From: Micropruina sp. | GTDB lineage: Bacteria > Actinomycetota > Actinomycetes > Propionibacteriales > Propionibacteriaceae | DNA length: 64,000 nt | Reading direction: 5' to 3' | Assembly: GCA_016716635.1 (NCBI GenBank) | Contig: JADJVZ010000011.1 | Span: 1,240,001 to 1,304,000 of the forward strand | Shown here: positions 8,903 through 17,464 of the stretch, one piece after another | Numbering within the stretch: the first letter of the stretch is position 1 | Layout: each line of letters begins with the position of its first letter | Position numbers and translations under genes: made by a program | The notes under the pieces: model-generated | Databases searched by the model: none | Seen by the model: the letters and a program-made list of their open reading frames with translations, nothing else | What the model was told of the DNA's origin: nothing

Positions 8903-9499
8903 ATGGGTTGGCTCATTTCGGCGTTCAAGATCGTCCTTTCACCGAAGACGGCCGCCCTCGTCAACCTTGCGCTGGTCGCGTTGATGTGGGTGCTGGAGCT
9001 CATCGACAGCCTCACCGGCGGCGCCTTGGACAAGCTGGGCATTCGTCCGCGGGAGCTCACCTCCCTGCCCGAAATCATCACCGCCCCGTTCCTGCACCTG
9101 GGATTTCCCCACCTGATTGCCAACACCGTGCCGTTGTTCATCTTGGGGTTCTTGATCCTGCTGAGCGGCTGGCGGGCTTGGGCGATCACCTCGATGCTCG
9201 TCATCGCCACCTCCGGGCTCGTGGTGTGGCTCTTGGCTGCTCCTGGGACGATCACTCTTGGCGCCTCCGGACTGGTCTTCGGCTGGATGGCCTTCCTGCT
9301 GGCCCGCGGCTTCTTCACGCGCGACGGTGGCCAGATCGTCATCGGGGTGGTCGTGGCGCTGCTCTACGGTGGCCTCGTCTGGGGGCTGCTCCCGACCGCC
9401 TCGGACGTGTCCTGGCAAGGTCATCTGGGCGGTGCCATCGGCGGCGTCTTGGCCGCCTGGCTGCTCCACGGCCAGCGCCGTTTCCACACACTGACCTAG
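8903..9499 (+). CDS. rhomboid-family intramembrane serine protease
   Basis: A 198-residue, six-helix protein. The catalytic dyad is present: S122 in GASGLVFG and H174 in WQGHLGG; HLIAN (70-74) provides the oxyanion-loop His and Asn. It should cleave transmembrane substrates within the bilayer. The ATG at 8903 is preferred over an upstream in-frame ATG at 8831, since the extra 24 residues are polar and low-quality, and the hydrophobic core begins at once after 8903. Substrates unknown. Confidence 0.92.
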   Translation: MGWLISAFKIVLSPKTAALVNLALVALMWVLELIDSLTGGALDKLGIRPRELTSLPEIITAPFLHLGFPHLIANTVPLFILGFLILLSGWRAWAITSMLVIATSGLVVWLLAAPGTITLGASGLVFGWMAFLLARGFFTRDGGQIVIGVVVALLYGGLVWGLLPTASDVSWQGHLGGAIGGVLAAWLLHGQRRFHTLT

Positions 9500-9578
9500 T
9501 CGCGCCGGCGATGAGCAGACTCACAAGATTTGATACTCGCTTAACCGGTTTGGTTGTTGGTGCAACTAAGCTAGCCCC

Positions 9579-10418
9579 ATGACGCCACTCCCCCTCCCCC
9601 TCGACGGCGGAATCTTCGACACCATCGGCGGGATTGCTGCGCATCCCCTGTTCGTGCACGCCGCGGTGGTCTTGATTCCTCTGACTTCGCTTGCCGTCAT
9701 CGCGACGGTCGTCCTTCCTCGGTGGCGCGCCCGCTACGGCACGCTGACCCTTCTGGGGCTCGCGGTGGCAACGGTGGCCGGGTTCTTCGCGATGGAGTCG
9801 GGCGAATCGTTGCTACGCAACGCGAACGTGCCTGTCGATCATCAGTTCTGGGGCAAGGTCGTACCGTTTCTCGCGCTGGGTCTGACGGCTCTCTACGGAG
9901 CATTTTGGGCGTTCACCCGCCCCCCCGAAGCCGCCTCTCGGGCGGCGGCGCGCCGTTCCCCCGTGTCCCTGTTGGCTGGCGGCCTCGCAGCCGTCCTGGC
10001 TGTCGCGATCCTGGCCCTGACGATGCTCGTCGGCCACTCCGGTGCGACCGCGGTGTGGGGCACCCCGGCGCCCACCACCGCGACTGCCAGCCCGTCCGCC
10101 TCCGCCACGACGTCCGCCTCGGCAAGCGCCTCCTCCTCGACGCCGATCGTGACCGCCTCGGCCGCACCGACCACCACCGTCGGGCCCCTGACTCTCGCCA
10201 CCGTGGCGACGCACAACTCGGCGACGTCGTGCTGGAGCGTCGTGAGCTCCAACGTCTACGACCTCACGGCCTGGATCTCGCTTCACCCAGGCGGAAGCAG
10301 TCGCATCCTCCAGATGTGCGGCGTCGACGCGACGGCCGCCTTCTCGGCGCAGCACGGCAACTCCCAGCGGGCCAAGGGCGTGCTGGCGAGCTACTTGTTG
10401 GGGCCATTGGCCGCCTGA
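9579..10418 (+). CDS. DUF2231-like membrane protein with C-terminal cytochrome b5-type heme domain
   Basis: A 279-residue fusion. Residues about 10-155 form four hydrophobic helices of DUF2231 type. Residues about 160-200 are a Ser/Thr/Ala/Pro linker typical of exported actinobacterial tethers. The C-terminus (about 205-279) is a cytochrome b5-like domain: ATHNSATSCW, VYDLTAWISLHPGG and FSAQHG, with H236 and H259 as predicted axial heme ligands. Two Cys residues (in TSCW and QMCG) could form a disulfide if the domain is outside. This implies a membrane redox function; the electron donor and acceptor are unknown. TAAGCT six bases before the ATG fits a leaderless start. Confidence 0.85.
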   Translation: MTPLPLPLDGGIFDTIGGIAAHPLFVHAAVVLIPLTSLAVIATVVLPRWRARYGTLTLLGLAVATVAGFFAMESGESLLRNANVPVDHQFWGKVVPFLALGLTALYGAFWAFTRPPEAASRAAARRSPVSLLAGGLAAVLAVAILALTMLVGHSGATAVWGTPAPTTATASPSASATTSASASASSSTPIVTASAAPTTTVGPLTLATVATHNSATSCWSVVSSNVYDLTAWISLHPGGSSRILQMCGVDATAAFSAQHGNSQRAKGVLASYLLGPLAA

Positions 10419-10427
10419 GTCGACTTC

Positions 10428-10453
10428 CGACTGGCTACCGGGGCAGCCAGTCG
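10428..10453. terminator. hairpin between convergent genes
   Basis: CGACTGGCT, an 8-base loop, then AGCCAGTCG: a perfect 9-bp stem at the meeting point of the cytochrome b5 gene and the DUF2332 gene. There is no U-tract on either side, so it would be a tract-less terminator of the kind common in actinobacteria, or only a transcript-end structure. Confidence 0.5.
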
Positions 10454-11421
10454 AGCCACTGGCCGTGGGGTGAGACCTGGGCCAGCGGCACGCCATCGCT
10501 CGAAGCGACGAAGTGGGGACGAGGGTCGGTGCCGGTCGGCAACTGAGCCGCGACGCCGTCCAGCACCCCGCGTCCCTCTTGCGCCACCCAATGCACCCCG
10601 AGTGCGTCGAGCTGCCCTAGGTAGGTGGTGCGCTGCGGACGATCCAGGTACGCCAGCACGGCCGAATGAATCACGACGAGGGCCAACCCGCGGGGGGCAG
10701 CCGCCACCACGTCGGCCAAACCGGTCGTCGCGTCGCCCTGCACGCGCAGCATGGGTTGCTCGGCGACGAGTTGGAGGGCCCGGACGAGCCGCTCCTCGCG
10801 TTCGGTTTCCCCCGGCCACACCAGCGCCCGCAGCCACCACGCCACGTCAGGGTCGGACGGATCCAGCGGGTTCAGGTCCAGCCCCGCCCGCCACGCGATC
10901 TCGGGCACCGCGTACGGCGCGCGGGCGACGCCGGTGGTCCGGCACCGCAGCTCGATGTCGCCAGCGCCCGCTCGGGTGGTCGTGCCGTCCTCGTGCTCCC
11001 AGGCGTAGGAATAGAGATCGGGGAAGAGGCAGAGCCCCGCGGAACTGCCCACCTCGATGAGTCCCAGCGGTTGGGGTAGGCGCGACAACAGCGGCGCCAG
11101 CACGGCGCACCGCCCCACCTCGTTGGTTTGGGTGGCGTGCGTGAGGATGACAGTCTCCACGTCGGACCAGCGCGCCCTCGTCCACTCCACCAGGGCGTCG
11201 CCCGGCTCCAAGGGGCCGCCCAGGAACTTCAGGGCCGCGAGGTAGAGGTTCGGCTGGCGCTTGGCCCCGGGCAGTCCGTCCAGCAGGGAGGTCAGCGCCG
11301 GGGTCACCGAGACGAACCGGCACACGCGCTCCCAGGCCGGTGAGGTCGCGGCCGCCTCGTGGGCGAACCAGGCGTACTGCTCAGCGGTGGGGGCGGAGGC
11401 GAAGAACCCTGCGGTGCGCAT
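10435..11421 (-). CDS. DUF2332 family protein
   Basis: A 328-residue soluble protein with the family's features: YAWFAHEAAATSPAWERVC, QPNLYLAALKFL, TQTNEVGRCAVLAPLLSRL, LIEVGSSAGLCLFPDLYSY and a late ALVVIHSAVLAYL segment. The VGSSAGL stretch resembles a methyltransferase-like SAM loop, but function is not established. It ends the lepA-DsbA-DUF2332 run, starting 6 bases after the DsbA-like gene ends. Confidence 0.85.
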   Translation of the reverse strand: MRTAGFFASAPTAEQYAWFAHEAAATSPAWERVCRFVSVTPALTSLLDGLPGAKRQPNLYLAALKFLGGPLEPGDALVEWTRARWSDVETVILTHATQTNEVGRCAVLAPLLSRLPQPLGLIEVGSSAGLCLFPDLYSYAWEHEDGTTTRAGAGDIELRCRTTGVARAPYAVPEIAWRAGLDLNPLDPSDPDVAWWLRALVWPGETEREERLVRALQLVAEQPMLRVQGDATTGLADVVAAAPRGLALVVIHSAVLAYLDRPQRTTYLGQLDALGVHWVAQEGRGVLDGVAAQLPTGTDPRPHFVASSDGVPLAQVSPHGQWLDWLPR

Positions 11422-11427
11422 GGCGCA

Positions 11428-12279
11428 TCATCGCACGGCGTCAATCGCCGCCACGAAGCCGCCGGCGGCGTCCACCGCCGACACGTCGACCTTGACTCCA
11501 TTGATCTTGATCGTCGGGGTGCCGGTGATTCCTGACTTCAAAGACAAGTCGTTGGCGGCCGTCACGAGAGCGGCGTTCTTGCCCGATGCCACGCACGACT
11601 GCCAGGCGGGCAGGTCCAGGCCGGCCTTGGTGGCGATCGTGGCCAGCTGGGCATCGGTCCAGCCGTCGCCCTCCGTGGCCGGCGAGTTGGCGTAGACGGC
11701 GTCGTGGTAGGCCAGGAACTTGCCCTGCTCGTGGGCGCAGAAGCCGCCGTTGGCGGAGCGCTTGGAGGAGTCGTTGCGCAGGTTCTGATCGAGGAACGAC
11801 ATCACGTGGTAGCGGACCTCGACCTTGTTGGACGCCACGAGCTCATCGAACTGCTTGCCGAACCGGGCTTCGAGCTGTTCGCAGACCGGGCATTGGAAAT
11901 CTTCGTAGATGTCCAGCACGGGGAATCCCTTGCCCGCGACGCCCAAGACGATCGTCCCGGTCGGCGCGGTGCCCGCGTTCGCAGGCTGCGGCTTGGCCAC
12001 CGGGGCGGTAGTACTGGCGACAGCCGATGTCGTCGCTGCGGGCGCAGCTGGCGTCGCGACGGCGGTGGGGCTGCCGCCACGGACGAGCAGAACGGCGGAG
12101 ACGGCCAAGGAGAACAGCGCCACGACCAACGCCAACGCGGTGAAGAGCGTGCCGCGCCGCACCTGTCGGCTCAGTTGCTCCACCACCTCGGGGGACACCG
12201 TGCGCGACGAATACGTGCTCGAATGCGGGCCGGGTTGGGGCGGATTGAACTGGGGCTGAGCGGGGGTGGGCGTCGTCAT
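11428..12279 (-). CDS. DsbA-family thioredoxin-fold protein, membrane anchored
   Basis: A 283-residue protein: Pro-rich cytoplasmic N-terminus, one transmembrane helix (about 45-67), an Ala/Thr-rich tether, then a DsbA/Thioredoxin_4 fold with active site C130-P-V-C133 (EDFQCPVCEQL) and the cis-Pro loop GITGTPTIKING. It faces outside and should make or isomerise disulfides in exported proteins. It follows lepA by 7 bases. Secreted Cys-containing proteins in this window, such as the cytochrome b5 fusion, are possible clients (inference). Confidence 0.9.
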   Translation of the reverse strand: MTTPTPAQPQFNPPQPGPHSSTYSSRTVSPEVVEQLSRQVRRGTLFTALALVVALFSLAVSAVLLVRGGSPTAVATPAAPAATTSAVASTTAPVAKPQPANAGTAPTGTIVLGVAGKGFPVLDIYEDFQCPVCEQLEARFGKQFDELVASNKVEVRYHVMSFLDQNLRNDSSKRSANGGFCAHEQGKFLAYHDAVYANSPATEGDGWTDAQLATIATKAGLDLPAWQSCVASGKNAALVTAANDLSLKSGITGTPTIKINGVKVDVSAVDAAGGFVAAIDAVR

Positions 12280-12286
12280 GGGGGCT

Positions 12287-14158
12287 TTACTTTCGTTCGC
12301 GGGATTCTCCGGTCGAGAGGGCTGCGACGAAGGCCTCTTGAGGCACCTCGACGCGTCCGACCATCTTCATACGTTTCTTGCCCTCTTTTTGCTTTTCCAG
12401 CAGCTTGCGCTTGCGGCTGATGTCGCCGCCGTAACACTTGGCGAGGACGTCCTTGCGTAGCGCCCGGACGGTTTCGCGCGCGATCACCCGTGCCCCGATC
12501 GCCGCCTGGATGGGCACCTCGAACTGCTGCTGTGGGATGAGTTCCTTGAGCTTCTTGGCCATCGCCAAGCCGTAGGAGTAGGCCGCGTCGGTGTGGACGA
12601 TCGAGCTGAAGGCGTCGACCGGATCACCATGCAGCAGGATGTCGACCTTGACTAGCTTCGCCGACTGTTCGCCGGCCTCGTCGTAGTCGAGGGAGGCGTA
12701 GCCGCGAGTGCGTGACTTCAGGGCATCGAAGAAGTCGAACACGATCTCGGCTAAGGGCAGCAGGTAGCGGATCTCGACCCGATCCTCCGACAGGTAGTCC
12801 ATGCCCTGCTGCTCGCCGCGACGGCTTTGGCACAGCTCCAACACCGTCCCGATGTACTCCGAGGGGGTCAAGATCGTGGCCCGCACCATCGGTTCGAAGA
12901 CCTCGGCGATCTTGCCGTCCGGGTACTCCGACGGGTTGTGGACGGTGTGCTCGCTGCCGTCCTCCATGACGACCCGGTACTCGACGTTCGGGGCGGTCGA
13001 GATCAGTTCGAGGTTGAACTCGCGTTCGAGACGCTCGCGGACGATCTCCATGTGCAGCAGGCCGAGAAAGCCGATGCGGAACCCGAAGCCCAGCGCGCCA
13101 GAGGTTTCGGGCTCGTAGGTGAGGGCGGCGTCGTTGAGCTGCAGCTTGTCGAGCGCCTCGCGCAGCTCGGTGAAGTCGTCGCCGTCGATGGGGTACAAGC
13201 CCGCGAACACCATCGGGTGCGGCGGACGATAGCCCCCCAGATCGGTCGTGGCCGGACGCCCGAGCGCGGTCACCGTGTCGCCGACCCGGCTCTGGCGGAC
13301 CTCTTTCACGCCCGTGATCAGGTAGCCGACCTCGCCGACCCCGAGCCCCTTCGAGGGCACCATCTCGGGGGAAATCACGCCGATCTCCAGCACCTCGTGC
13401 TGGGCCTTGGTGCTCATCATGAGGATGCGCTCGCGGTGCTTCAGGTGCCCGTCGACGACCCGGACGTACGTCACCACGCCCCGGTAGGAGTCGTACACCG
13501 AGTCGAAAATCAGGGCCCGCAGTGGGGCCTTTTCGTCGCCGATGGGGTGCGGGATCATCGCCACGATCGCGTCGAGCAGTTCGCGGACGCCCTCGCCGGT
13601 CTTCGCCGACACCCGAAACACGTCGCTGACCTCGCAGCCGATGAGGTGCGCCAACTCGGCGGCGTACTTCTCGGGCTGCGCGCTCGGCAGATCGATCTTG
13701 TTGAGCACCGGGATGACGGTCAGGTTCGCCTCCAGTGCCAAGTACAGGTTGGCCAAGGTCTGTGCCTCAATGCCCTGCGCGGCGTCCACGAGCAAGATCG
13801 CGCCCTCACACGCCTGCAGCGACCGCGACACCTCGTAGGTGAAGTCGACGTGCCCCGGGGTGTCGATCATGTTGAGGACGAAGTCCGCCCCGTCCACTTG
13901 CCACGGCAACCGGACGGCCTGGGACTTAATCGTGATGCCCCGCTCCCGCTCGATATCCATTCGGTCGAGGTATTGGGCGCGCATCGAGCGCTCGTCTACG
14001 ACACCCGTCAACTGCAGCATGCGATCGGCCAGCGTCGACTTGCCATGGTCGATGTGAGCGATGATGCAGAAGTTGCGGATGATGTCGGCGGGGGTTTTGC
14101 CAGGCTGCAGCGCGGACAATGCACACTCTCGTCGGGTCGGAGAACTTAGACGAGCCAT
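12287..14158 (-). CDS. lepA: elongation factor 4 (LepA) GTPase
   Basis: About 623 residues. G1 is AHIDHGKST (about 34-42), G3 DTPGHVDF, G4 NKIDLP; then the domain II, EF-G-like (domains III and V) and LepA-specific C-terminal domains ending RKRKLLEKQKEGKKRMK. LepA acts on the ribosome during initiation and under stress. Start uncertain: ATG 14158 (used here), TTG 14119 just before SALQPGKTPADIIRNF, or TTG 14194; none has a strong ribosome binding site. It precedes the DsbA-like gene in the same direction. Confidence 0.95.
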   Translation of the reverse strand: MARLSSPTRRECALSALQPGKTPADIIRNFCIIAHIDHGKSTLADRMLQLTGVVDERSMRAQYLDRMDIERERGITIKSQAVRLPWQVDGADFVLNMIDTPGHVDFTYEVSRSLQACEGAILLVDAAQGIEAQTLANLYLALEANLTVIPVLNKIDLPSAQPEKYAAELAHLIGCEVSDVFRVSAKTGEGVRELLDAIVAMIPHPIGDEKAPLRALIFDSVYDSYRGVVTYVRVVDGHLKHRERILMMSTKAQHEVLEIGVISPEMVPSKGLGVGEVGYLITGVKEVRQSRVGDTVTALGRPATTDLGGYRPPHPMVFAGLYPIDGDDFTELREALDKLQLNDAALTYEPETSGALGFGFRIGFLGLLHMEIVRERLEREFNLELISTAPNVEYRVVMEDGSEHTVHNPSEYPDGKIAEVFEPMVRATILTPSEYIGTVLELCQSRRGEQQGMDYLSEDRVEIRYLLPLAEIVFDFFDALKSRTRGYASLDYDEAGEQSAKLVKVDILLHGDPVDAFSSIVHTDAAYSYGLAMAKKLKELIPQQQFEVPIQAAIGARVIARETVRALRKDVLAKCYGGDISRKRKLLEKQKEGKKRMKMVGRVEVPQEAFVAALSTGESRERK

Positions 14159-14206
14159 CTTCTCACGGACGACGCCGGGGCCCGAATGCCGCAACGCGAT
14201 CCGACG

Positions 14207-14704
14207 CTATGGCGCCAGCGACAGGTCCAGGTAGCCCACGGCGAAGGGCAGGTGTGCATAGGTGGCCGTCCGAACCTGGACGAACCCAAGGGCTAGGTAC
14301 CAGTTCTTCAGCACCACTTCCTCGTCGACGATGGCGATGCCCAGGGTGTCCCCCTCGAGGGCGCAGGCCTCGGCCGCGACGCGCTGAACGAGGCGGCGAC
14401 CCACCCCGCCGTGGCGTGCGTCCGGCAGCACCGCCAGCTTCTCCAGCAAGAAGCGATGCGGGGTGCGCCGGGAGGCCAGCAAGGTGGCGCAGCCGACGAT
14501 CCGACCGTCACGGACGGCCGCGAAGACCCGACCTCCGCTGCGCGCTTGGGCCTGGTAGTCAGCCCAGGGCAGGAACGCGGTGTAGTCCGGGACGGTGTCG
14601 CGCGTCCAACCATGGGCGGCGGCCACCGTCCCGAATGCGACGTGAATGACCTCCAGGCACGCGCGTAGACTCTTGTCGTCCGCCACCTCGGTGATTTCCA
14701 GCAT
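14207..14704 (-). CDS. GNAT-family N-acetyltransferase
   Basis: A 165-residue acetyltransferase. The acetyl-CoA loop is in LAVLPDARHGGVGRRLVQRV (R/QxxGxG/A motif); GCATLLAS and EEVVLKNWYLALGFVQV are the adjoining strands of the fold. ATG at 14704 (MLEITEVADD) is chosen because longer in-frame starts run antiparallel through rpsT. Substrate unknown. Divergent from rpsT and 48 bases upstream of lepA. Confidence 0.85.
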   Translation of the reverse strand: MLEITEVADDKSLRACLEVIHVAFGTVAAAHGWTRDTVPDYTAFLPWADYQAQARSGGRVFAAVRDGRIVGCATLLASRRTPHRFLLEKLAVLPDARHGGVGRRLVQRVAAEACALEGDTLGIAIVDEEVVLKNWYLALGFVQVRTATYAHLPFAVGYLDLSLAP

Positions 14705-14828
14705 CTGCTGATTGTCGTCCGACGCGCGTCCCGCTTCGATTTGGGCACGCCGCGCCGACTTTGGTAGTGTGGGCAATCGCGTCCGTTGTGGGCGCAACGC
14801 GTTAACACCGAACCCAGAAGGCTGCCAC

Positions 14829-15089
14829 GTGGCGAACATCAAGTCGCAGAAGAAGCGGATTCTCACCAACGAGAAGTCCCGGTTGCGCAACAAGGCCGTT
14901 AAGTCGTCCCTGCGTACCAACATCCGCAAGTTCCGTGAGGCCCTTGAGGCCGGCGATGCCGAGAAGGCACAGGACCTGGCGAAGGCCGCGACCCGCGCGC
15001 TCGACAAGGCCGTGACCAAGGGTGTCATTCACTCCAATCAGGCCGCGAACCGCAAGTCCGCGATCGCAAGCAAGGCTGCCGCTCTCTGA
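14829..15089 (+). CDS. rpsT: 30S ribosomal protein S20
   Basis: An 86-residue S20: ANIKSQKKRILTNEKSR at the N-terminus, a basic helical body and TRALDKAVTKGVIHSNQAAN. GTG start with AGAAGG 7 bases upstream. It binds 16S rRNA during early 30S assembly. It stands alone on the plus strand, divergent from the GNAT gene, and is followed by a clear terminator. Confidence 0.97.
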   Translation: MANIKSQKKRILTNEKSRLRNKAVKSSLRTNIRKFREALEAGDAEKAQDLAKAATRALDKAVTKGVIHSNQAANRKSAIASKAAAL

Positions 15090-15100
15090 GCGGCCCGCTG

Positions 15101-15135
15101 AACGCCGCTCCCGCCCACTGGCGGAGCGGCGTTTT
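15101..15135 (+). terminator. intrinsic terminator of rpsT
   Basis: AACGCCGCT (15101-15109) pairs with AGCGGCGTT (15125-15133); inside it CCGCC pairs with GGCGG around the loop CACT, with one bulged C. The stem ends in GTTTTG. It lies 12 bases after the rpsT stop. Confidence 0.88.
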
Positions 15136-15158
15136 GTCGTTCCTGGAGGATTGATCTC

Positions 15159-16412
15159 GTGATTGTCAGACGCGCCTTGACCGCCCTCGCCGCCGTCATG
15201 CTTGTGGCGGGTTGCACGCCGTCGCCGGTGACGAGTCCCCCGGCGTCCGGCGCGGTACCGATCCCGACGACCACCCCGGCGAAGGCGTGGAGCGTCAGCG
15301 TCGACAAAGTGGGTGACCCCGGGAAGAACCACGACCTTGGTGGCATCGATCTCGGGACGCAGGTGCCGGGAACCGTGTTCGTCCGCGCCGTTGGCATGGA
15401 CGGCATCGTGGTGACGGCCATGCGGGCCTCCGATGGCAGCGTGGTGTGGCAAAAGCAGGACCCCAACTGGAACGCGTGCGTGGCCGTGTCAGGCACGCCC
15501 ACCATCGCGTGCCTCACAGACTCCGTGATCACCACCTTGTCGGGGGTGGACGGTTCGACCATCCAAACGATCACCTCTCCGGTCACCCCTCTCGCGGACG
15601 CGATCGTCCAGGGCGACGGGGCCATCGTTCTGTCGTACCCGCGCGACGCTGCCGCTCCATCGACGTTCTCAATCGCCAAGGTCAATGCAGCCGGGGTCAC
15701 CTGGCGCCATGACGAGTCGATAGTCCCCGGCGACACCAACGTTCCGTCGTTGACCGCGTCGACGACGCTGATCAACACCCACACGGTGGCCACCGACAAC
15801 TCTCCCCTCGTCTATCAGGCCTCCGACGGGAGCCCGTGGAAGGTGGCCCAGCAGGGGACGCCCACGCTGTTGCCTAACGGCGACGTGTCGCTCAGCGGAC
15901 TCGACGGCACCTCCACACTGCAGCCGGACGGCACCCTGATCATGACCGAGTACGGCGACGCGCGAGCCCCCGAGACCACCGATCGGTCGGCCGCCGACCT
16001 TCCGCTCTTCTTCTACGAAGAGTTCAGTGGCACCTCGGGGTTGGCGTCCTACAGCGCCAAAGGTGCAGCGTCGTGGCAAGTGGCCACCTGGAACAACATC
16101 GCCAGCTATTGCGGCGGGCTCCTGGTCGTGACGGACGACTCCAATGTGGGCGCTCTCGATCCCGCCACCGGAAAGCAGATTTGGAAGAAGCCGATCACCA
16201 TCGCGGACGGACGCGGAATCGACTGCGACGGTGTCCACGCGGTCGTCCAAACCGGGGCGGCGGGCGACGCGAACGAGAAGGTCGAGTGGCTGAACATGAG
16301 CGACGGCGCCAGCCAGTTCACCGTCCAGCCCGCTCCGGGAAACTGGATCTCAGGGCTGACCTCGGCAGGGCTCGTCGTCATGGACGGCGAGACCATCACC
16401 CTCTACAAGTAG
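15159..16412 (+). CDS. lipoprotein with PQQ-type beta-propeller
   Basis: A 417-residue exported lipoprotein. The signal peptide RRALTALAAVMLVAGC ends in a lipobox with Cys19. The mature part has repeated propeller blades (IVVTAMRASDGSVVWQKQD, GALDPATGKQIWKKPITIADG) like PQQ-binding or BamB-like repeats, without quinoprotein catalytic motifs. A scaffold or sensor role on the outer membrane face is inferred. GTG start. It converges with holA with no spacing between the stop codons. Confidence 0.82.
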   Translation: MIVRRALTALAAVMLVAGCTPSPVTSPPASGAVPIPTTTPAKAWSVSVDKVGDPGKNHDLGGIDLGTQVPGTVFVRAVGMDGIVVTAMRASDGSVVWQKQDPNWNACVAVSGTPTIACLTDSVITTLSGVDGSTIQTITSPVTPLADAIVQGDGAIVLSYPRDAAAPSTFSIAKVNAAGVTWRHDESIVPGDTNVPSLTASTTLINTHTVATDNSPLVYQASDGSPWKVAQQGTPTLLPNGDVSLSGLDGTSTLQPDGTLIMTEYGDARAPETTDRSAADLPLFFYEEFSGTSGLASYSAKGAASWQVATWNNIASYCGGLLVVTDDSNVGALDPATGKQIWKKPITIADGRGIDCDGVHAVVQTGAAGDANEKVEWLNMSDGASQFTVQPAPGNWISGLTSAGLVVMDGETITLYK

Positions 16413-17402
16413 TCAGGCCGCCGGACGTCGCCCGCGAAGGCGGCTGACGGTGAGCACCAGCTGTTCTAAGGCAAACCCGGGATCGCTGGCGGCGCCTTTG
16501 ATAGCCGCATCAGCCGTGGCCGTGGCTTGCAAGGCCCGCGCGATGCTGGCCGACTGCCAATCGCGGGAGAGCCGCGCCAGATCCTTCAACTTCCACGGTG
16601 GGACGCCGACCGCTTTGGCCAGTTCCACGTCGCGCATGCGGGCCTCGGAAGCGTCGATGTACTTACCGAGACCGCGGAGGCTGCTGGCCAAGGCGCTGGT
16701 CACAAGAACGGGGCTGACGCCGGTCGCCAAGGCCCAGCGCAGTTTCTCGAGGGCTGGCGACGTGCGTCCGGCCATCACTTCATCGGCCACCGCGAAGCTC
16801 GTCACGTCCGCACGGCCACCGAAGTAGCGACTGATCGTGCCCGTCGTGATGCGATCAGGGTTGTCGGCGATGAGCTGGCTGACGCCAGCGGCGAGGCCTC
16901 GCAGGTCGTTCCCCACTGCGTCCACGAGAGCAGTGGCCGTGTCGATATCGAGGCGCACCCCTGCCCGTCGGGCCTCCGCCACCACGAACTGAGGCAGTTC
17001 CCACTGCTTCACGTCCGCGCATTCGATGACCTCGATGCCCGCCTTCTTGACGGCGTCCAGCAGAGCTTTGCCCTTGACGCCGCCCGGGTGCGTGAGGATG
17101 AACGCCAGGTCGGGCCCGGGGTCGGACACGAGGCTGACCACGGCGGGTTGGAGCTCGGGGGGCAGGTCGGCGATGTCGCTCACGACCACGATGCTGTCGT
17201 TGGCCAGCAAGGAGCCGCCGGTCATTTCGGCCAACGACCCCAGGGTGAGCGTGCCTGCTTCGGCCTGGGTGAGGGTGGCGGACGGACGCTCGGACCGCGC
17301 CTGCTCGATCAAGCCGCCCACTGTGCGCTCGGCGATCAGCCCCTCGCGTCCGATGACGAGAGTCGCGCGTCCAAAGGGTGCCATCTCCACGAGCCTAAGC
17401 AT
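16413..17402 (-). CDS. holA: DNA polymerase III subunit delta
   Basis: A 329-residue clamp-loader delta subunit with ATLVIGREGLIAER, NDSIVVVSDIADLP, LAFILTHPGGVKGKALLDAVKK and a helical C-terminal collar domain (SPVLVTSALASSLRGLGKY). Start at ATG 17402 because GGAGG sits 8 bases upstream; a frame from 17420 has no such site. Delta opens the beta clamp. It follows comEC on the same strand, as in most actinobacteria. Confidence 0.93.
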   Translation of the reverse strand: MLRLVEMAPFGRATLVIGREGLIAERTVGGLIEQARSERPSATLTQAEAGTLTLGSLAEMTGGSLLANDSIVVVSDIADLPPELQPAVVSLVSDPGPDLAFILTHPGGVKGKALLDAVKKAGIEVIECADVKQWELPQFVVAEARRAGVRLDIDTATALVDAVGNDLRGLAAGVSQLIADNPDRITTGTISRYFGGRADVTSFAVADEVMAGRTSPALEKLRWALATGVSPVLVTSALASSLRGLGKYIDASEARMRDVELAKAVGVPPWKLKDLARLSRDWQSASIARALQATATADAAIKGAASDPGFALEQLVLTVSRLRGRRPAA

Positions 17403-17464
17403 GCCAGGAACCTCCGACATCGCTGGACGGGCGACAAGCGTTGGAGGGCTCTCACCGACCTGGT

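Noticed and set aside
10069..10190. Tandem DNA repeat in the Ser/Ala/Thr-coding stretch
   Set aside because: Low-complexity codons for an exported tether, not a regular tandem repeat.
12827..14149. Plus-strand open frame opposite lepA
   Set aside because: Shadow of lepA; composition typical of antisense frames in GC-rich genes.
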